64,000 bases of DNA from Desulfosporosinus sp. I2 (GTDB lineage Bacteria; Bacillota; Desulfitobacteriia; Desulfitobacteriales; Desulfitobacteriaceae), in contig NZ_JYNH01000001.1 in the NCBI RefSeq assembly GCF_000960765.1, positions 101,638-165,637 on the forward strand, given 5' to 3'. The notes beneath the pieces were generated by a model. The model saw nothing but the letters and a program-made list of their open reading frames with translations. It had not been told where the DNA came from and searched no databases. The translations under genes and the position numbers were made by a program. Shown piece by piece: positions 27,140-36,599 of the stretch (position 1 is the first letter of the stretch; each line of letters starts with the position of its first letter).

Positions 27140-28384
27140 ATGCAAACGGAAAAAAGGATTAACGTTGGAATCGGTTTTGCGACTGGGAGAAAGAGTTTTC
27201 AAAAGGTGTTGAGAACCTATATACACAACTGGAAGGAAAGCGGTTTGGTAGAAAACACAAGGATCAGTTTAAATCTCTTTGTAGCCTATGATCTTATTTA
27301 TAATAAGACCGAAATAACGGATTACACCAATATCCACCCAGAACTTGTCGAGCAAATTGAGAGTCAAAATTTTATTGGAAACATCGCCATAAAAGAAGAA
27401 ATCGACTATTTAATTCGAGAAAACGTCATAACTATTAATGAAGTTCGCATGATTTTTGGCAAGGGGTATGCAGCCAAGCGCAATGCTGTGTTATATAACG
27501 CTATAAAGCATAAAATGGATTATCTGCTTTTTCTGGACGACGACGAGTACCCCATGGCAGTGACCAATACGCGCAATACTGCAATTTGGGGAGGTCAGGA
27601 AGTTCTAACAAACCATCTTAACTATCTCAGTCAAGCGGACATCACCCACGGAAATCACTGTGGCTATGTATCGCCTATTCCCTATATCGAGTTTAATGAC
27701 ACTATGACCGAAGCAGATTTCCGTTCTTTTATTGAGGCTATCAGCAATGATATCATCAACTGGGATACCTTGAAAACCGTTATGGAGAACGGCGGAGTAA
27801 CCTATGCTGATACAAAGATATTGACGAGCGATGATGCTATAGAGGTTAAGGAACTAAACCACTCCAAATTCATCTCAGGCGCTAACCTGGGTATTAACCT
27901 CACCGATTCTCGCCGTATCTTTCCCTTTTACAATCCACCGGGAGCTAGAGGAGAAGATACTTTTTTAAGTACCTGCCTAAGAGACCGAAAAGTTTTACGC
28001 GTTCCATGCTATACATTCCATGATGGGTTCTCTACCTATAATGACCTTTTAGAAGGGGTTCTTCCAATCCGATTGAAGTTCATCAAAGCTGATACCGAGC
28101 AGATAACCACTCGCTTTTACAATGCCTGTATCGGCTGGATTCGTTATAAACCATTACTGCTTTATATTACTCAACCAGATCGTTATGAAGAAACGATTGA
28201 AACGATGCGGGAACAGCTTAACGAGACATTGCCTAAAATCTGCGCTTATTTCGGAAAGCCGGACTTTATGAAAGTCTTAACTGAATTGGAGAAATACCAT
28301 AAAAATGTCAAAAAGCATTATCTTGAATTTCTTGAAACGCAACTCATTTGGTCAAAAATCATGGAACACTTTGCAAGGCCTTAA
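27140..28384 (+). CDS. glycosyltransferase-like protein (GT-A fold)
   Basis: A 414-residue soluble protein. The N-terminal strand INVGIGFATGRKS, the GYAAKRNAVLYNA segment and FLDDDEYP (residues 131-138, with a DxD-type metal site) are those of a GT-A nucleotide-sugar transferase. A second acidic patch GARGEDTFL fits the usual catalytic-base motif (ED). The C-terminal 120 residues are helical. Donor and acceptor are unknown, and no polysaccharide genes are nearby. AAAGGAG before the ATG. Confidence 0.65.
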   Translation: MQTEKRINVGIGFATGRKSFQKVLRTYIHNWKESGLVENTRISLNLFVAYDLIYNKTEITDYTNIHPELVEQIESQNFIGNIAIKEEIDYLIRENVITINEVRMIFGKGYAAKRNAVLYNAIKHKMDYLLFLDDDEYPMAVTNTRNTAIWGGQEVLTNHLNYLSQADITHGNHCGYVSPIPYIEFNDTMTEADFRSFIEAISNDIINWDTLKTVMENGGVTYADTKILTSDDAIEVKELNHSKFISGANLGINLTDSRRIFPFYNPPGARGEDTFLSTCLRDRKVLRVPCYTFHDGFSTYNDLLEGVLPIRLKFIKADTEQITTRFYNACIGWIRYKPLLLYITQPDRYEETIETMREQLNETLPKICAYFGKPDFMKVLTELEKYHKNVKKHYLEFLETQLIWSKIMEHFARP

Positions 28385-28429
28385 GGCGGCTCTATACTCT
28401 ATATTGTTCTTGAATTCAGGACAATATCA

Positions 28430-30352
28430 TTATGAATTTGCAACAAACTTCACTGTGACACTAGTACCAGTTAAATCGGATTCAAAGCTCATGGATGCCC
28501 GATGACGTCCCGCTATGCTCTGACAAATTGCAAGTCCGAGTCCCGTTCCCCCTTCTTTGGTTGTCAAGAAGGGAGTACCCAATTTTTCAAGAATATCTGG
28601 GTCAAATCCCTCACCTTGGTCACAAACCCTAAAAATAATATGTAAACCTAATTGATACGTTTGAATGGTTAAAGTCTTGCCACTTTGCATCGCTTCAAGG
28701 CCATTTCTGGCTAAGTTAAGGATCAACTGTCTAAGCTCATTTTCGTTTCCCTGAATGTTTGATACTTCCTCAAGGTCTAGAATGATCTGTTTGTCTTGAT
28801 TAAACGCATCAGCCGATAAAAGCGGCGCAAGTGTCTTAACAATCCCCGTAATATTGATTGAGCTAAAATCAGAAGATCTGTCCTTGGCCAGACTTAGAAA
28901 ATCCGTAATAATTAAATTAGCCCGATCCAGTTCTCCTATCATCAAGTCATAGAATTCTCGATTTTTCTGATTTTCATCCTTTGAGGTGAGAAGCTGTAGA
29001 AAACCACGCACCGTTGTAAGAGGATTTCTTACCTCATGGGCGATTCCTGCAGCCATTTCGCCCACCATGTTAAGTCTTTCTAAGCGCGCCAATTCACGGT
29101 CAGCAGTCTTTCTATCGGTAACGTCAATCAACACTTTAAAGACTAATTTAGATCCATCCGCATCTATAAACGGTTGAGAGTACACTTCATAAATCCGATC
29201 ATGGAAAACCATCTCTTTCCACACCGTTCTATTGCTTCTCCGAATCATGGGAGTCATACAATCTTGGCAGGGCAGAGCCAAACCTGCAATGACATCATAG
29301 CAAGGTTGATCAAGACAGGGCCCGAACTTAGTTTGAAAGCTACCATTGGCAAACCGTATTTTATAATTTTCCTCTTGCACATAGACTAAACCCGGGAAGT
29401 TGTCAAAAAGTGAGTATAACCGATGGTGCTCTTCCTCTACAGCCTTTTCAATTTCTCTTCTCTCATTGATGTTGCGAAAAAAAATTGAAATTCCACTCTC
29501 GGTCGGATAAATACTGACTTCAACCCAATGCCCCACGAAAGGAGCATAAGCATCTATTCGTGTTGGTTGACCACCACTCATTACGTTCAGACATGCATCC
29601 GTAATGACTTTATTCCCCTGCTTGTAAGTTTGCCAATAATTAGTCCCTACGATGTTGTCGTAAATACCATTTTTTTGGCGTGCATCAACCATAGCTTTAT
29701 TGGCAAACGTTATGACCCATTCACGATTCACAGCGATAAAGTAGTCACTAATACTATCGAGCGTATCGAGCATATCTTGATTTACTTTAGCTAGTTCTTT
29801 TTGAGCGGCTTCTTTTTGAATTATCTCGCTCCGAAGTTGCCGATTTGTTTGTTCTAGTTCCTCCGTGCGAAATTTGACCAATTCCTCTAGGCTTTCCCGA
29901 TACTGGCTTAATTCCTTCTCTTTTAGCTCACTCTCGGTAATATCCCAGATCGAGACAACTCTAAGGGGCTTAGCATTTAACGTCACATCATAATTTTCGA
30001 TGTGGACTGGGAAAAGCCTCCCATCCTTCTTGATATGAACTGAATTATATCCATATTGGCCTATATTCCGTATAGGCCTAATTTGCAGGAAGTCTTGGTG
30101 ATGCCCCGGAGCACATAAAAGATTATATATCGATTTGCCAATTAATTCAGCCGGACAATAGCCATGCATTTCAGCATATCGAGGGTTCACTTTGAGCAAT
30201 TCTCCACTATTAGCGTCGCAAACCACCACTCCCCAGCTTTTCTCTAAGAAAATCCGATTCCAAATTTCGTTGTCCTCTCGAACCTGCACTAAATTAGCTT
30301 CAAGGAAAGCAATCTTTTGCTCTAATTCGACAATGACTTTGTCCGTCGTCAT
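28430..30352 (-). CDS. cytosolic PAS-domain sensor histidine kinase
   Basis: About 640 residues, no membrane segment. Order: coiled coil, PAS 1 (about 25-145), coiled coil, PAS 2 (about 205-315), PAS 3 (about 330-420, with cysteines in a CLDQPC..LPCQDC pattern that might bind metal or sense redox), HisKA with MAAGIAHEVRNPLTTVRG, and HATPase with NELRQLILNLARNGLEA and GTGLGLAICQ. Layout and lack of membrane helices recall the orphan kinases that feed the Spo0A phosphorelay. No response regulator is adjacent. The ATG at 30352 was chosen over a GTG four codons earlier. Confidence 0.88.
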   Translation of the reverse strand: MTTDKVIVELEQKIAFLEANLVQVREDNEIWNRIFLEKSWGVVVCDANSGELLKVNPRYAEMHGYCPAELIGKSIYNLLCAPGHHQDFLQIRPIRNIGQYGYNSVHIKKDGRLFPVHIENYDVTLNAKPLRVVSIWDITESELKEKELSQYRESLEELVKFRTEELEQTNRQLRSEIIQKEAAQKELAKVNQDMLDTLDSISDYFIAVNREWVITFANKAMVDARQKNGIYDNIVGTNYWQTYKQGNKVITDACLNVMSGGQPTRIDAYAPFVGHWVEVSIYPTESGISIFFRNINERREIEKAVEEEHHRLYSLFDNFPGLVYVQEENYKIRFANGSFQTKFGPCLDQPCYDVIAGLALPCQDCMTPMIRRSNRTVWKEMVFHDRIYEVYSQPFIDADGSKLVFKVLIDVTDRKTADRELARLERLNMVGEMAAGIAHEVRNPLTTVRGFLQLLTSKDENQKNREFYDLMIGELDRANLIITDFLSLAKDRSSDFSSINITGIVKTLAPLLSADAFNQDKQIILDLEEVSNIQGNENELRQLILNLARNGLEAMQSGKTLTIQTYQLGLHIIFRVCDQGEGFDPDILEKLGTPFLTTKEGGTGLGLAICQSIAGRHRASMSFESDLTGTSVTVKFVANS

Positions 30353-30552
30353 TTTAAATACCACTTTTCTTCATAAGATTGCGGTCAGTGCGATGGTAAT
30401 GAGCTAGCTAATAGTGGAAATGGCAAATCATCTATGTGGAGTTGTGAATATAAACACTATAATATGTGCTCTTCTTCGACAAATACTTCCTTATTTCCTC
30501 TATAAAAAACTGTTTTTTTGTAAAATTTTAAAAAAAATAAATTAATAAACCA

Positions 30553-31008
30553 TTAAACTGATTTTTTACCCGTCATTGTGTTTATCTTGAGCTTAAATAC
30601 AGTGACTTTAGCTAACTCAGATTCTTCAAATACGAATATGTCCTCTGAATAATGCTTTAAGATAATCTTCATTCCCTCACGCTTGCCCTCAATTCCTTCT
30701 ATAAATTCGACTTCGCCAAACCCTATGACACTCTTATACCGCATGGACCAATTGCAGGCATTTTTACTAGGGACAATTTGAGTATCCACTTCAACTTCAA
30801 AGCTAGCCTGAGGATTTTCGCGAAGAATCGAGAGTTTTAAGCCTTCTACCGCAGAATGAAAATATAATTCTTTATTTTGGTAACCAAAACTCATGGGGAT
30901 AATATAAGGCATATCTTGATAGGATACAGCTAATCGACAAACCTGAGCTTTCTCCATGATCCCATCCATTTCTTCCTGTTGATTAATCTGCTTATCATTT
31001 CTTCTCAT
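30553..31008 (-). CDS. pyridoxamine 5'-phosphate oxidase family protein (NimA-like)
   Basis: A 151-residue split-barrel flavin-binding protein. It starts MRRNDKQINQQEEMDGIMEKA and continues with RLAVSYQDMPYIIPMSFGY, the pattern of the NimA/YwrF-type subgroup often annotated as nitroimidazole-resistance-like. A cofactor such as FMN or haem is likely; the true reaction is unknown. GAGG lies seven bases before the ATG. It follows the ABC exporter gene on the same strand with a gap of about 220 bases on the far side of the kinase gene. Confidence 0.8.
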   Translation of the reverse strand: MRRNDKQINQQEEMDGIMEKAQVCRLAVSYQDMPYIIPMSFGYQNKELYFHSAVEGLKLSILRENPQASFEVEVDTQIVPSKNACNWSMRYKSVIGFGEVEFIEGIEGKREGMKIILKHYSEDIFVFEESELAKVTVFKLKINTMTGKKSV

Positions 31009-31086
31009 GTTTTAGCCTCTTTCCATTGTTTAATCACTACATAATTAATCCTTCAATAAAAGCTATAAAACCAAATTTATCTTACT

Positions 31087-32895
31087 CTACTTATCGAGAT
31101 TTGTCTGTATTCTAAACTGAGTATTATAAATTTGACGATAAAGGCCGTCTTGCTTGATTAATTCTTCATGGTTTCCGCTTTCTGCAATCGTGCCATTCTC
31201 AATGACAAGAATCTGATCTGAGGCAAGCACTGTAGATAATCTATGTGCAATAACAAAACTCGTTCTGTCCTTTAACAAAGGCACCATAGCCTTTTGAATA
31301 TACAATTCGGATACAGAATCTAATGAGGAGGTCGCTTCATCAAGGATAATAATCCTTGGGTTTTTTAAAATTACCCTGGCGATTGATACTCTTTGCTTTT
31401 CTCCCCCCGAAAGCTTTATTCCTCTATTCCCGACTATCGTGTGATAGTTATCCGGTAACGTCATAATAAAATCATGAATATGGGCTGCTTTACAGGCTGA
31501 CCTGATTTCCTCCTCCGTCGCATCAAGTTTACCATATCTTAAATTTGCTTCTATCGTATCGTTAAAAAGATAGGGTTCTTGCATTACAATCCCAATCTGA
31601 CTTCTTAGCGAATCCAGTGTTACCTCACGAATATCCCGACCATCGATTTTAATACTCCCCTTAATTACATCATATAATCTGGGAATTAAATTAGTAATGG
31701 TAGTTTTTCCTGCACCACTGGAACCCACTAAGGCCACCATAGTAGCTGGGTTTACGGAAAAACTAATATTTTCTAAGACTGGAACGTCACGATTATAGGA
31801 AAAATAAACCTTATCGAATTGGACCCTACCTTGTATGGCCTCTAATTTGTGGGCACTTGGTTTGTCTTCAATTTCTTGTTTTTGATCAAAATATTCAAAA
31901 ATTCGTTGAAATAAGGCCATTGACCTTGTGACATCAATATGAATATTGGAGAGTTGTGAAACAGGTAAATATAGCCTCCCTAAAAGTGCTACAAAGGCTA
32001 TAATTCCTCCAATGGTTATTTCACCTTTAATGTACAAATATCCCCCGCTAAAATAGATGAGCATGGGACCTATGGCAATAAAGGTAGTGATGGTCATTCG
32101 AAACCATCGCCCCACTAGAGATTCATGGATCTGGAGATTGATAACTTCTTTACTTATCCTCGCAAATCGCTGATATTCTTCCTTTTCTTTGGTAAATAGT
32201 TTAGTGAGTATCGCTCCACTAATGCTCAAGGTTTCTTGGATTAACTGATTGAGCTCACTTATTTTCTCTTGGCTTTGAGAAGCAATCTTCCATTTCAATT
32301 TCCCTACTTTACGAGTTGGGATGATAAAAGTTGGTAATATGATCATCCCCACAATTGCCAGTTTCCAATTCATGGATATCAAGACAATAGCAGTGCTAAC
32401 CAGTACCGCACCACTACTTAAGGCATTGACGACAGTCATGTTGAAGATATCCTGGATTCCATCGATATCACTTGTCAATCGGGTGATGATCTCCCCTGGT
32501 TTGGCCGCCGAGTAAAAATTCAGAGACATGTGCTGCAAGTGAGAATACATCTGATTTTTCATATCGTAAATGATGTGTTTAGAGATCCATATACTCAAGT
32601 AAGACTGCGCTACTTGTAACAAGCCAAGCAGTATCGTAACCCCTATCGAAATCACGATAAATAGACTTAAAAGCTTTAAATCCTTTTCAGGCAATGCTTT
32701 GTCGATAATATTTTTGATTAATATCGGAGGCACAAGGCCCAATATTGAAGCAACTATGATCGTTCCGATAACCATCAGCATTCTCATCCAGTAAGGAATA
32801 AAATAGCTGACAATTCTAGTGATCATTTTTCTCGTAACCTTTGGCATTTCTATCGTGTCATCTGCAAACCTCAGTCTGCCTATCCCTTGTTTCAT
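31087..32895 (-). CDS. ABC exporter, fused membrane and ATPase domains
   Basis: About 602 residues. Six membrane helices in the first 320, then an ATPase with Walker A VGSSGAGKTT, signature LSGGEKQRVSIARV, Walker B IILDEATSSLD and the H-loop AHRLST. Type IV exporter of the MsbA/BmrA kind working as a homodimer, since no partner half is adjacent. Substrate (lipid, drug or peptide) cannot be told. The ATG at 32895 has GGAG eight bases upstream. The PNPOx-family gene follows about 80 bases later and may be co-transcribed. Confidence 0.9.
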   Translation of the reverse strand: MKQGIGRLRFADDTIEMPKVTRKMITRIVSYFIPYWMRMLMVIGTIIVASILGLVPPILIKNIIDKALPEKDLKLLSLFIVISIGVTILLGLLQVAQSYLSIWISKHIIYDMKNQMYSHLQHMSLNFYSAAKPGEIITRLTSDIDGIQDIFNMTVVNALSSGAVLVSTAIVLISMNWKLAIVGMIILPTFIIPTRKVGKLKWKIASQSQEKISELNQLIQETLSISGAILTKLFTKEKEEYQRFARISKEVINLQIHESLVGRWFRMTITTFIAIGPMLIYFSGGYLYIKGEITIGGIIAFVALLGRLYLPVSQLSNIHIDVTRSMALFQRIFEYFDQKQEIEDKPSAHKLEAIQGRVQFDKVYFSYNRDVPVLENISFSVNPATMVALVGSSGAGKTTITNLIPRLYDVIKGSIKIDGRDIREVTLDSLRSQIGIVMQEPYLFNDTIEANLRYGKLDATEEEIRSACKAAHIHDFIMTLPDNYHTIVGNRGIKLSGGEKQRVSIARVILKNPRIIILDEATSSLDSVSELYIQKAMVPLLKDRTSFVIAHRLSTVLASDQILVIENGTIAESGNHEELIKQDGLYRQIYNTQFRIQTNLDK

Positions 32896-33207
32896 AGTAT
32901 CCACTCCTATTGCCTAAGTATATCATAGTTGTTCACCTCATCTCCAACCCTTCCCCACAGACCTTAAAAGGACTTCTTAGAGCCCTCATTAAGGTCTGTT
33001 TCTTATTGAAACGATATTATTGCAAAAAGGCAACTTACCCTAGACAATATCCTAAGGGGTAACTTTTTATTATAGTTCAAGCTTTGGAGGGAGCAAAAGA
33101 GACTCCACTACATAATCTATTCAAACTATACTTTAACTAAAAGTTAGCCGTGGCTAACCTACAGAACAGATTTCTGGTTAGCTAAGGCAACAAAAGGGGG
33201 TACTGTT
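32896..33207. other. divergent promoter region of ABC exporter and feo genes
   Basis: About 310 bases. It holds a terminator-like hairpin (ACAGACCTTAA at 32957 with its complement at 32989, then TTTCTTATT on the plus strand), a possible -10 TATACT at 33127 for feo and the palindromic operator candidate at 33143-33158. Confidence 0.55.
33143..33158 (+). promoter_or_regulatory. palindrome upstream of feoA, candidate metal-regulator operator
   Basis: GTTAGCC GT GGCTAAC, a 16-base palindrome just downstream of TATACT (33127-33132) and 50 bases before feoA. A related TTAGCTAA follows at 33179-33186. The half-site resembles DtxR-type boxes (TTAGG..CCTAA), and a DtxR-family gene lies at the other end of the feo genes. 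Confidence 0.6.
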
Positions 33208-33474
33208 ATGAAGGGTGCAGGAAAAATCGATCCATTAGCAGACTTATCTCCAGGTTCGGTCTGTCAAATAGTTTCCTTGGAATTAAGTGGCCTTTTACGG
33301 CGCCGTATTCTCGACATGGGAATCGTTCCCGGGACCATAATCCGCTGTATTAGACGAGGTCCATCCGGCGATCCGACCGCTTACCTTGTAAGGGAAACAC
33401 TGATTGCCTTGCGTAACGAAGATGCTACCCAAATTTTAGTTAAAAGGTTATCGAATGGAGAGGAAAATGTATGA
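33208..33474 (+). CDS. feoA: ferrous iron transport protein A
   Basis: An 88-residue SH3-like cytosolic protein. LSPGSVCQIVSLELSG..RRRILDMGIVPGTIIRCIRRGP..YLVRETLIALR is the complete FeoA fold. It assists FeoB in Fe(II) uptake. AAAAGGGGG before the ATG; its stop overlaps the start of the next gene (ATGA). Confidence 0.93.
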   Translation: MKGAGKIDPLADLSPGSVCQIVSLELSGLLRRRILDMGIVPGTIIRCIRRGPSGDPTAYLVRETLIALRNEDATQILVKRLSNGEENV

Positions 33475-34253
33475 TTCTTTCTGCAGAGAAAAAAAAATCC
33501 CGGAAAGACCATATTGGTTTATCCGAAGCTAAAAATCAGTTCTCAATTGCCTTAGCAGGGAACCCAAATGTTGGGAAAAGTACAATCTTTAATGCTCTTA
33601 CTGGTCTTCATCAACATACGGGCAATTGGCCTGGTAAGACTGTCGATAATGCCCAAGGAGACTTTCAATATCGTCAAAAATCCTTTATAATCATCGATTT
33701 GCCGGGTACTTATTCATTATTAGCTCATACTGTCGAAGAACAAATAGCCCGCGATTTTCTGTGTTTTGCAAATCCGGATGTAACCGTTGTCGTCCTTGAT
33801 GCAACTTGCTTGGAGAGGAATCTGAATCTGGCTCTCCAAGTCTTTGAAATAACGCCTAAGGTTATCGTCTGTCTGAATCTCATGGATGAAGCTCAAAAGA
33901 AGGATCTAGTGATTGATTTGCCTTCCTTAGAACATGAATTAGGAGTTCCAGTGATTGCTACCTCCGCACGCCAAGGAGAGGGGCTCAAAGAGCTACGCGA
34001 AAAGATATATCAAGTTGCTACCGGTTCCCTGCAAACTCGTCCCCGTCAAATTGTCTATTCCTCCGATGTGGAAGAAGCCGTTAGAGACCTGCTTCCACAC
34101 GTTGAAACAATCGCCAATAACCCCTTGTCCCCTCGTTGGATTGCCTTGCGGTTGTTGGACGGAGACGGAAGCTTCTTAGATAGTTTAAGCAACTACTTAT
34201 CCATAGATAGAGATTTATCTCCAGGTTGGGAGGAATCAAAATGCGCCCATTGA
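33471..34253 (+). CDS. feoB: FeoB N-terminal GTPase protein (split FeoB, part 1)
   Basis: A 260-residue protein equal to the cytosolic G domain plus part of the GDI domain of FeoB. G1 GNPNVGKST (30-38), G3 DLPGTYS (76-82) and G4 NLMD (136-139) are intact. Normal FeoB has about 650-800 residues in one chain; here the chain stops at TGA (34251) before the membrane part, which follows as a second ORF. The coding regions overlap by 13 bases and together contain all expected parts, so this looks like a real gene split and not decay. Confidence 0.88.
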   Translation: MILSAEKKKSRKDHIGLSEAKNQFSIALAGNPNVGKSTIFNALTGLHQHTGNWPGKTVDNAQGDFQYRQKSFIIIDLPGTYSLLAHTVEEQIARDFLCFANPDVTVVVLDATCLERNLNLALQVFEITPKVIVCLNLMDEAQKKDLVIDLPSLEHELGVPVIATSARQGEGLKELREKIYQVATGSLQTRPRQIVYSSDVEEAVRDLLPHVETIANNPLSPRWIALRLLDGDGSFLDSLSNYLSIDRDLSPGWEESKCAH

Positions 34254-35641
34254 CTCCTTCCGGAAGCTTAAGTGACGTTTGCGGTAAGGCAGAAAGTGTT
34301 CGTAACTCAAATCTCAATTCGCTTAGCGATCAAATCGTTGCCGATATCTATGGAAATGCTGAACTGATCACTAAGCAAGTTCTCTCCAAAAAGAAAACTC
34401 ATCAGAAAGGCCTTGATCAACGACTCGATGATCTCGTAACCTCCAAGTGGTTTGGCTATCCACTCATGTTACTCATGTTAGTCATCGTCTTTTGGATAAC
34501 CATGGAAGGGGCAAATTTCCCTTCCCGTCTCATTGCTTCAGGGCTATTTACCTTCCAAGATCAACTCACTCTTTGGTTTCAATGGGCAGGTACCCCGGCT
34601 TGGATACATGGCATCCTCGTCTTAGGAGTTTATCGCACCTTGGCCTGGGTAGTCTCCGTGATGTTGCCCCCTATGGCAATCTTTTTCCCCATGTTTACCC
34701 TCTTAGAAGATTCAGGTTATTTACCTCGAATAGCTTTTAATATGGATCATATTTTCAAAAAGGCCAAAGCATGTGGCAAGCAAAGTTTGACAATGTGTAT
34801 GGGATTTGGTTGCAACGCTGTCGGCGTTACATCCTGCCGAATTATTGACTCTCCACGCGAGCGCTTAATCGCAATTTTGACCAATAGCTTTGTACCCTGC
34901 AATGGCCGATTTCCAACCTTGATCATTGTAACTTCCATCTTTATTGGCGGAACATTTGTCCCTTATTCGGGATTCGTGACCGCGTTTGTTATTTCAGGGT
35001 TAATTCTGTCAGGAATAGCCGTTACCTTACTAGTTTCTAGAGTTTTATCTGTAACCATTTTAAAAGGTGAGCCTTCCTCACTAGTCCTTGAATTGCCTTC
35101 ATATCGACGTCCTCAGATTGGAGCCGTTATTTATCGGTCTATGATTGATCGCACCATCTTTGTTTTGAGACGCGCAGTTTTAGCTGCAGCCCCAGCCGGT
35201 GCAGTAATTTGGATTTTAGCAAACACTTATCTTGGACAGCAAAGTATTATTGTATCTCTAGCTCAGGCTCTAAATCCCATAGGTCAATTAATTGGCTTAG
35301 ATGGGTTTATCCTTTTGGCTTTTATTCTTGGGCTACCAGCCAATGAGATCGTCTTACCGATTCTTTTAATGAGTTATCTTTCAACAGGATATCTACAGGA
35401 CTTGGGTAGTTTGGACGGACTTAGAAACGTTTTAGTTAATAACGGCTGGACTTGGTTAACCGCTATCAACGTTATGTTATTTTCCCTGTTTCATTGGCCT
35501 TGTGCAACCACATTATTGACAACTTATAAAGAAACAGGCAGTAAAAAATGGATGTTCCTCTCTTTCATCATTCCAACAATAATAGGGATTTCTGTTTGTT
35601 TCATCCTCACCCAAGTGGTTCGATCTCTTGGCTTAGTCTAG
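34241..35641 (+). CDS. feoB: FeoB membrane permease protein (split FeoB, part 2)
   Basis: 466 residues with about eight membrane helices. The two gate motifs of FeoB are present: GFGCNAVGVTSCRIIDSPRERL and LGLPANEIVLPILLMSYL. The ATG at 34241 is in a different frame from part 1 and has its own GGGAGG seven bases upstream, so it is translated separately but coupled. The product should pair with part 1 to form the Fe(II) transporter. A terminator follows at 35648. Confidence 0.9.
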   Translation: MRPLTPSGSLSDVCGKAESVRNSNLNSLSDQIVADIYGNAELITKQVLSKKKTHQKGLDQRLDDLVTSKWFGYPLMLLMLVIVFWITMEGANFPSRLIASGLFTFQDQLTLWFQWAGTPAWIHGILVLGVYRTLAWVVSVMLPPMAIFFPMFTLLEDSGYLPRIAFNMDHIFKKAKACGKQSLTMCMGFGCNAVGVTSCRIIDSPRERLIAILTNSFVPCNGRFPTLIIVTSIFIGGTFVPYSGFVTAFVISGLILSGIAVTLLVSRVLSVTILKGEPSSLVLELPSYRRPQIGAVIYRSMIDRTIFVLRRAVLAAAPAGAVIWILANTYLGQQSIIVSLAQALNPIGQLIGLDGFILLAFILGLPANEIVLPILLMSYLSTGYLQDLGSLDGLRNVLVNNGWTWLTAINVMLFSLFHWPCATTLLTTYKETGSKKWMFLSFIIPTIIGISVCFILTQVVRSLGLV

Positions 35642-35647
35642 TTCCTC

Positions 35648-35670
35648 CGAGACTACGTCTCGATTTTATT
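35648..35670 (+). terminator. intrinsic terminator after feo operon
   Basis: CGAGAC/GTCTCG stem then ATTTTATT, overlapping the last codons of the convergent dtxR-type gene. Confidence 0.75.
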
Positions 35671-36084
35671 AGAAGATACTATGTATTCAAGTAAAACTCT
35701 ATACCATTCAGGATTATTGTTCAGGAATGTGACAATAGCTTGAATTGAACGAATGGTAGCCTCAGACAGATAATGTTCCATCGCCTCAGCTTCTGCTTCA
35801 ATATTACAATTCGTTTTAATAAGGATCAGAAATTCCATTAATAATTGGTTACGTTTAACTAAGAATTCACCCAATTCTTTCCCTTTTTCGGTAAGAGAAA
35901 TCTCGCCATATCGTTCATAAGAAATATATTGACCATCTTTAAGTTTATGCAAGGCTTTTGTTACAGAAGGCATAGAAACACTCAGTTTTACACTGAGATC
36001 CGTTACCCTCACCGTATCTGTATAAAGGGAAAAACGATATAGTTCTTCTAAATAATCTTCTAAACTGGGTGTCAGATTCGTCAT
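35653..36084 (-). CDS. DtxR/MntR family metal-dependent regulator
   Basis: A 143-residue protein. An N-terminal winged helix (SLEDYLEELYRF, then RVTDLSVKLSVSMPSVTKAL) and a helical dimerisation/metal domain with AEAMEHYLSEATI give the DtxR/MntR layout without the SH3-like third domain. It would bind Fe(II) or Mn(II) and repress uptake genes; the convergent feo genes are the obvious target (inference). The ATG at 36084 has AAGGAG five bases upstream. Confidence 0.9.
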   Translation of the reverse strand: MTNLTPSLEDYLEELYRFSLYTDTVRVTDLSVKLSVSMPSVTKALHKLKDGQYISYERYGEISLTEKGKELGEFLVKRNQLLMEFLILIKTNCNIEAEAEAMEHYLSEATIRSIQAIVTFLNNNPEWYRVLLEYIVSSNKIET

Positions 36085-36143
36085 TGCCACTCCTTAACAT
36101 GACTTTCTTGTACGATTTCACTAATACATATGCAAGTTCTTGG

Positions 36144-36202
36144 CGGGACTTTCCAACTATTCTTAAATAATTGGATTTTCTCTCCAATTGATAGTAGTCC
36201 CG
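36144..36202 (-). other. nested stem structure in leader of DtxR-type gene
   Basis: Three nested pairings: CGGGACT/AGTCCCG (outer), ACTAT/ATAGT and ATTGGA/TCCAAT (inner). They lie 60-118 bases upstream of the start codon. Could be a leader RNA fold or overlapping operators. The whole 36085-36431 stretch has no other gene. Confidence 0.45.
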
Positions 36203-36214
36203 ATTCCTTTTTAA

Positions 36215-36270
36215 TTACAAACAAAAACGTGGATACTTAGTTTACTCTAAGTTCCACGTTTTCTATTATT
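36215..36270. terminator. bidirectional intrinsic terminator
   Basis: AACGTGGA.ACTTAG/CTAAGT.TCCACGTT stem with T-rich runs on both sides. On the minus strand it would end the yhaM transcript before the DtxR-type gene. Confidence 0.75.
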
Positions 36271-36431
36271 TCTGTATGAGAAGTTCATAGACTTCAGAAG
36301 GAGTCAAATCTCCATCTGATGGAAAATTTCCTATATCGAACGACCTAAATTCTTTGGATAGAACCCTTCAATTCACATAAACTACACTACAGAAAATTTT
36401 ATTGTATCAATCTACGGAGGAGGCTCCTTCG

Positions 36432-36599
36432 ATGGATCATTCAGATAAAAAAAAGTTATCAGTAACAATCCACCCTGAACTACGACGTATCTTACTTGCC
36501 AACCCCAATCTAGACGCTCTAAACATGATTATCGAATACCAACTCTTTGGTAAGCCCTGTCAACTTATCGCTGACGATATCGTTCGCCTCTTACCTTAG
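36432..36599 (+). CDS. small hypothetical protein (55 aa)
   Basis: Not recognised. 55 residues, MDHSDKKKLSVTIHPELRRILLAN.., mostly helical in appearance. GGAGGAGG eight bases before the ATG is strong, but AGGAGGCTCCT is itself a palindrome that could hide the ribosome binding site. A repeat element begins right at its stop codon. The only plus-strand gene between feo and the far end of yhaM. Confidence 0.5.
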   Translation: MDHSDKKKLSVTIHPELRRILLANPNLDALNMIIEYQLFGKPCQLIADDIVRLLP

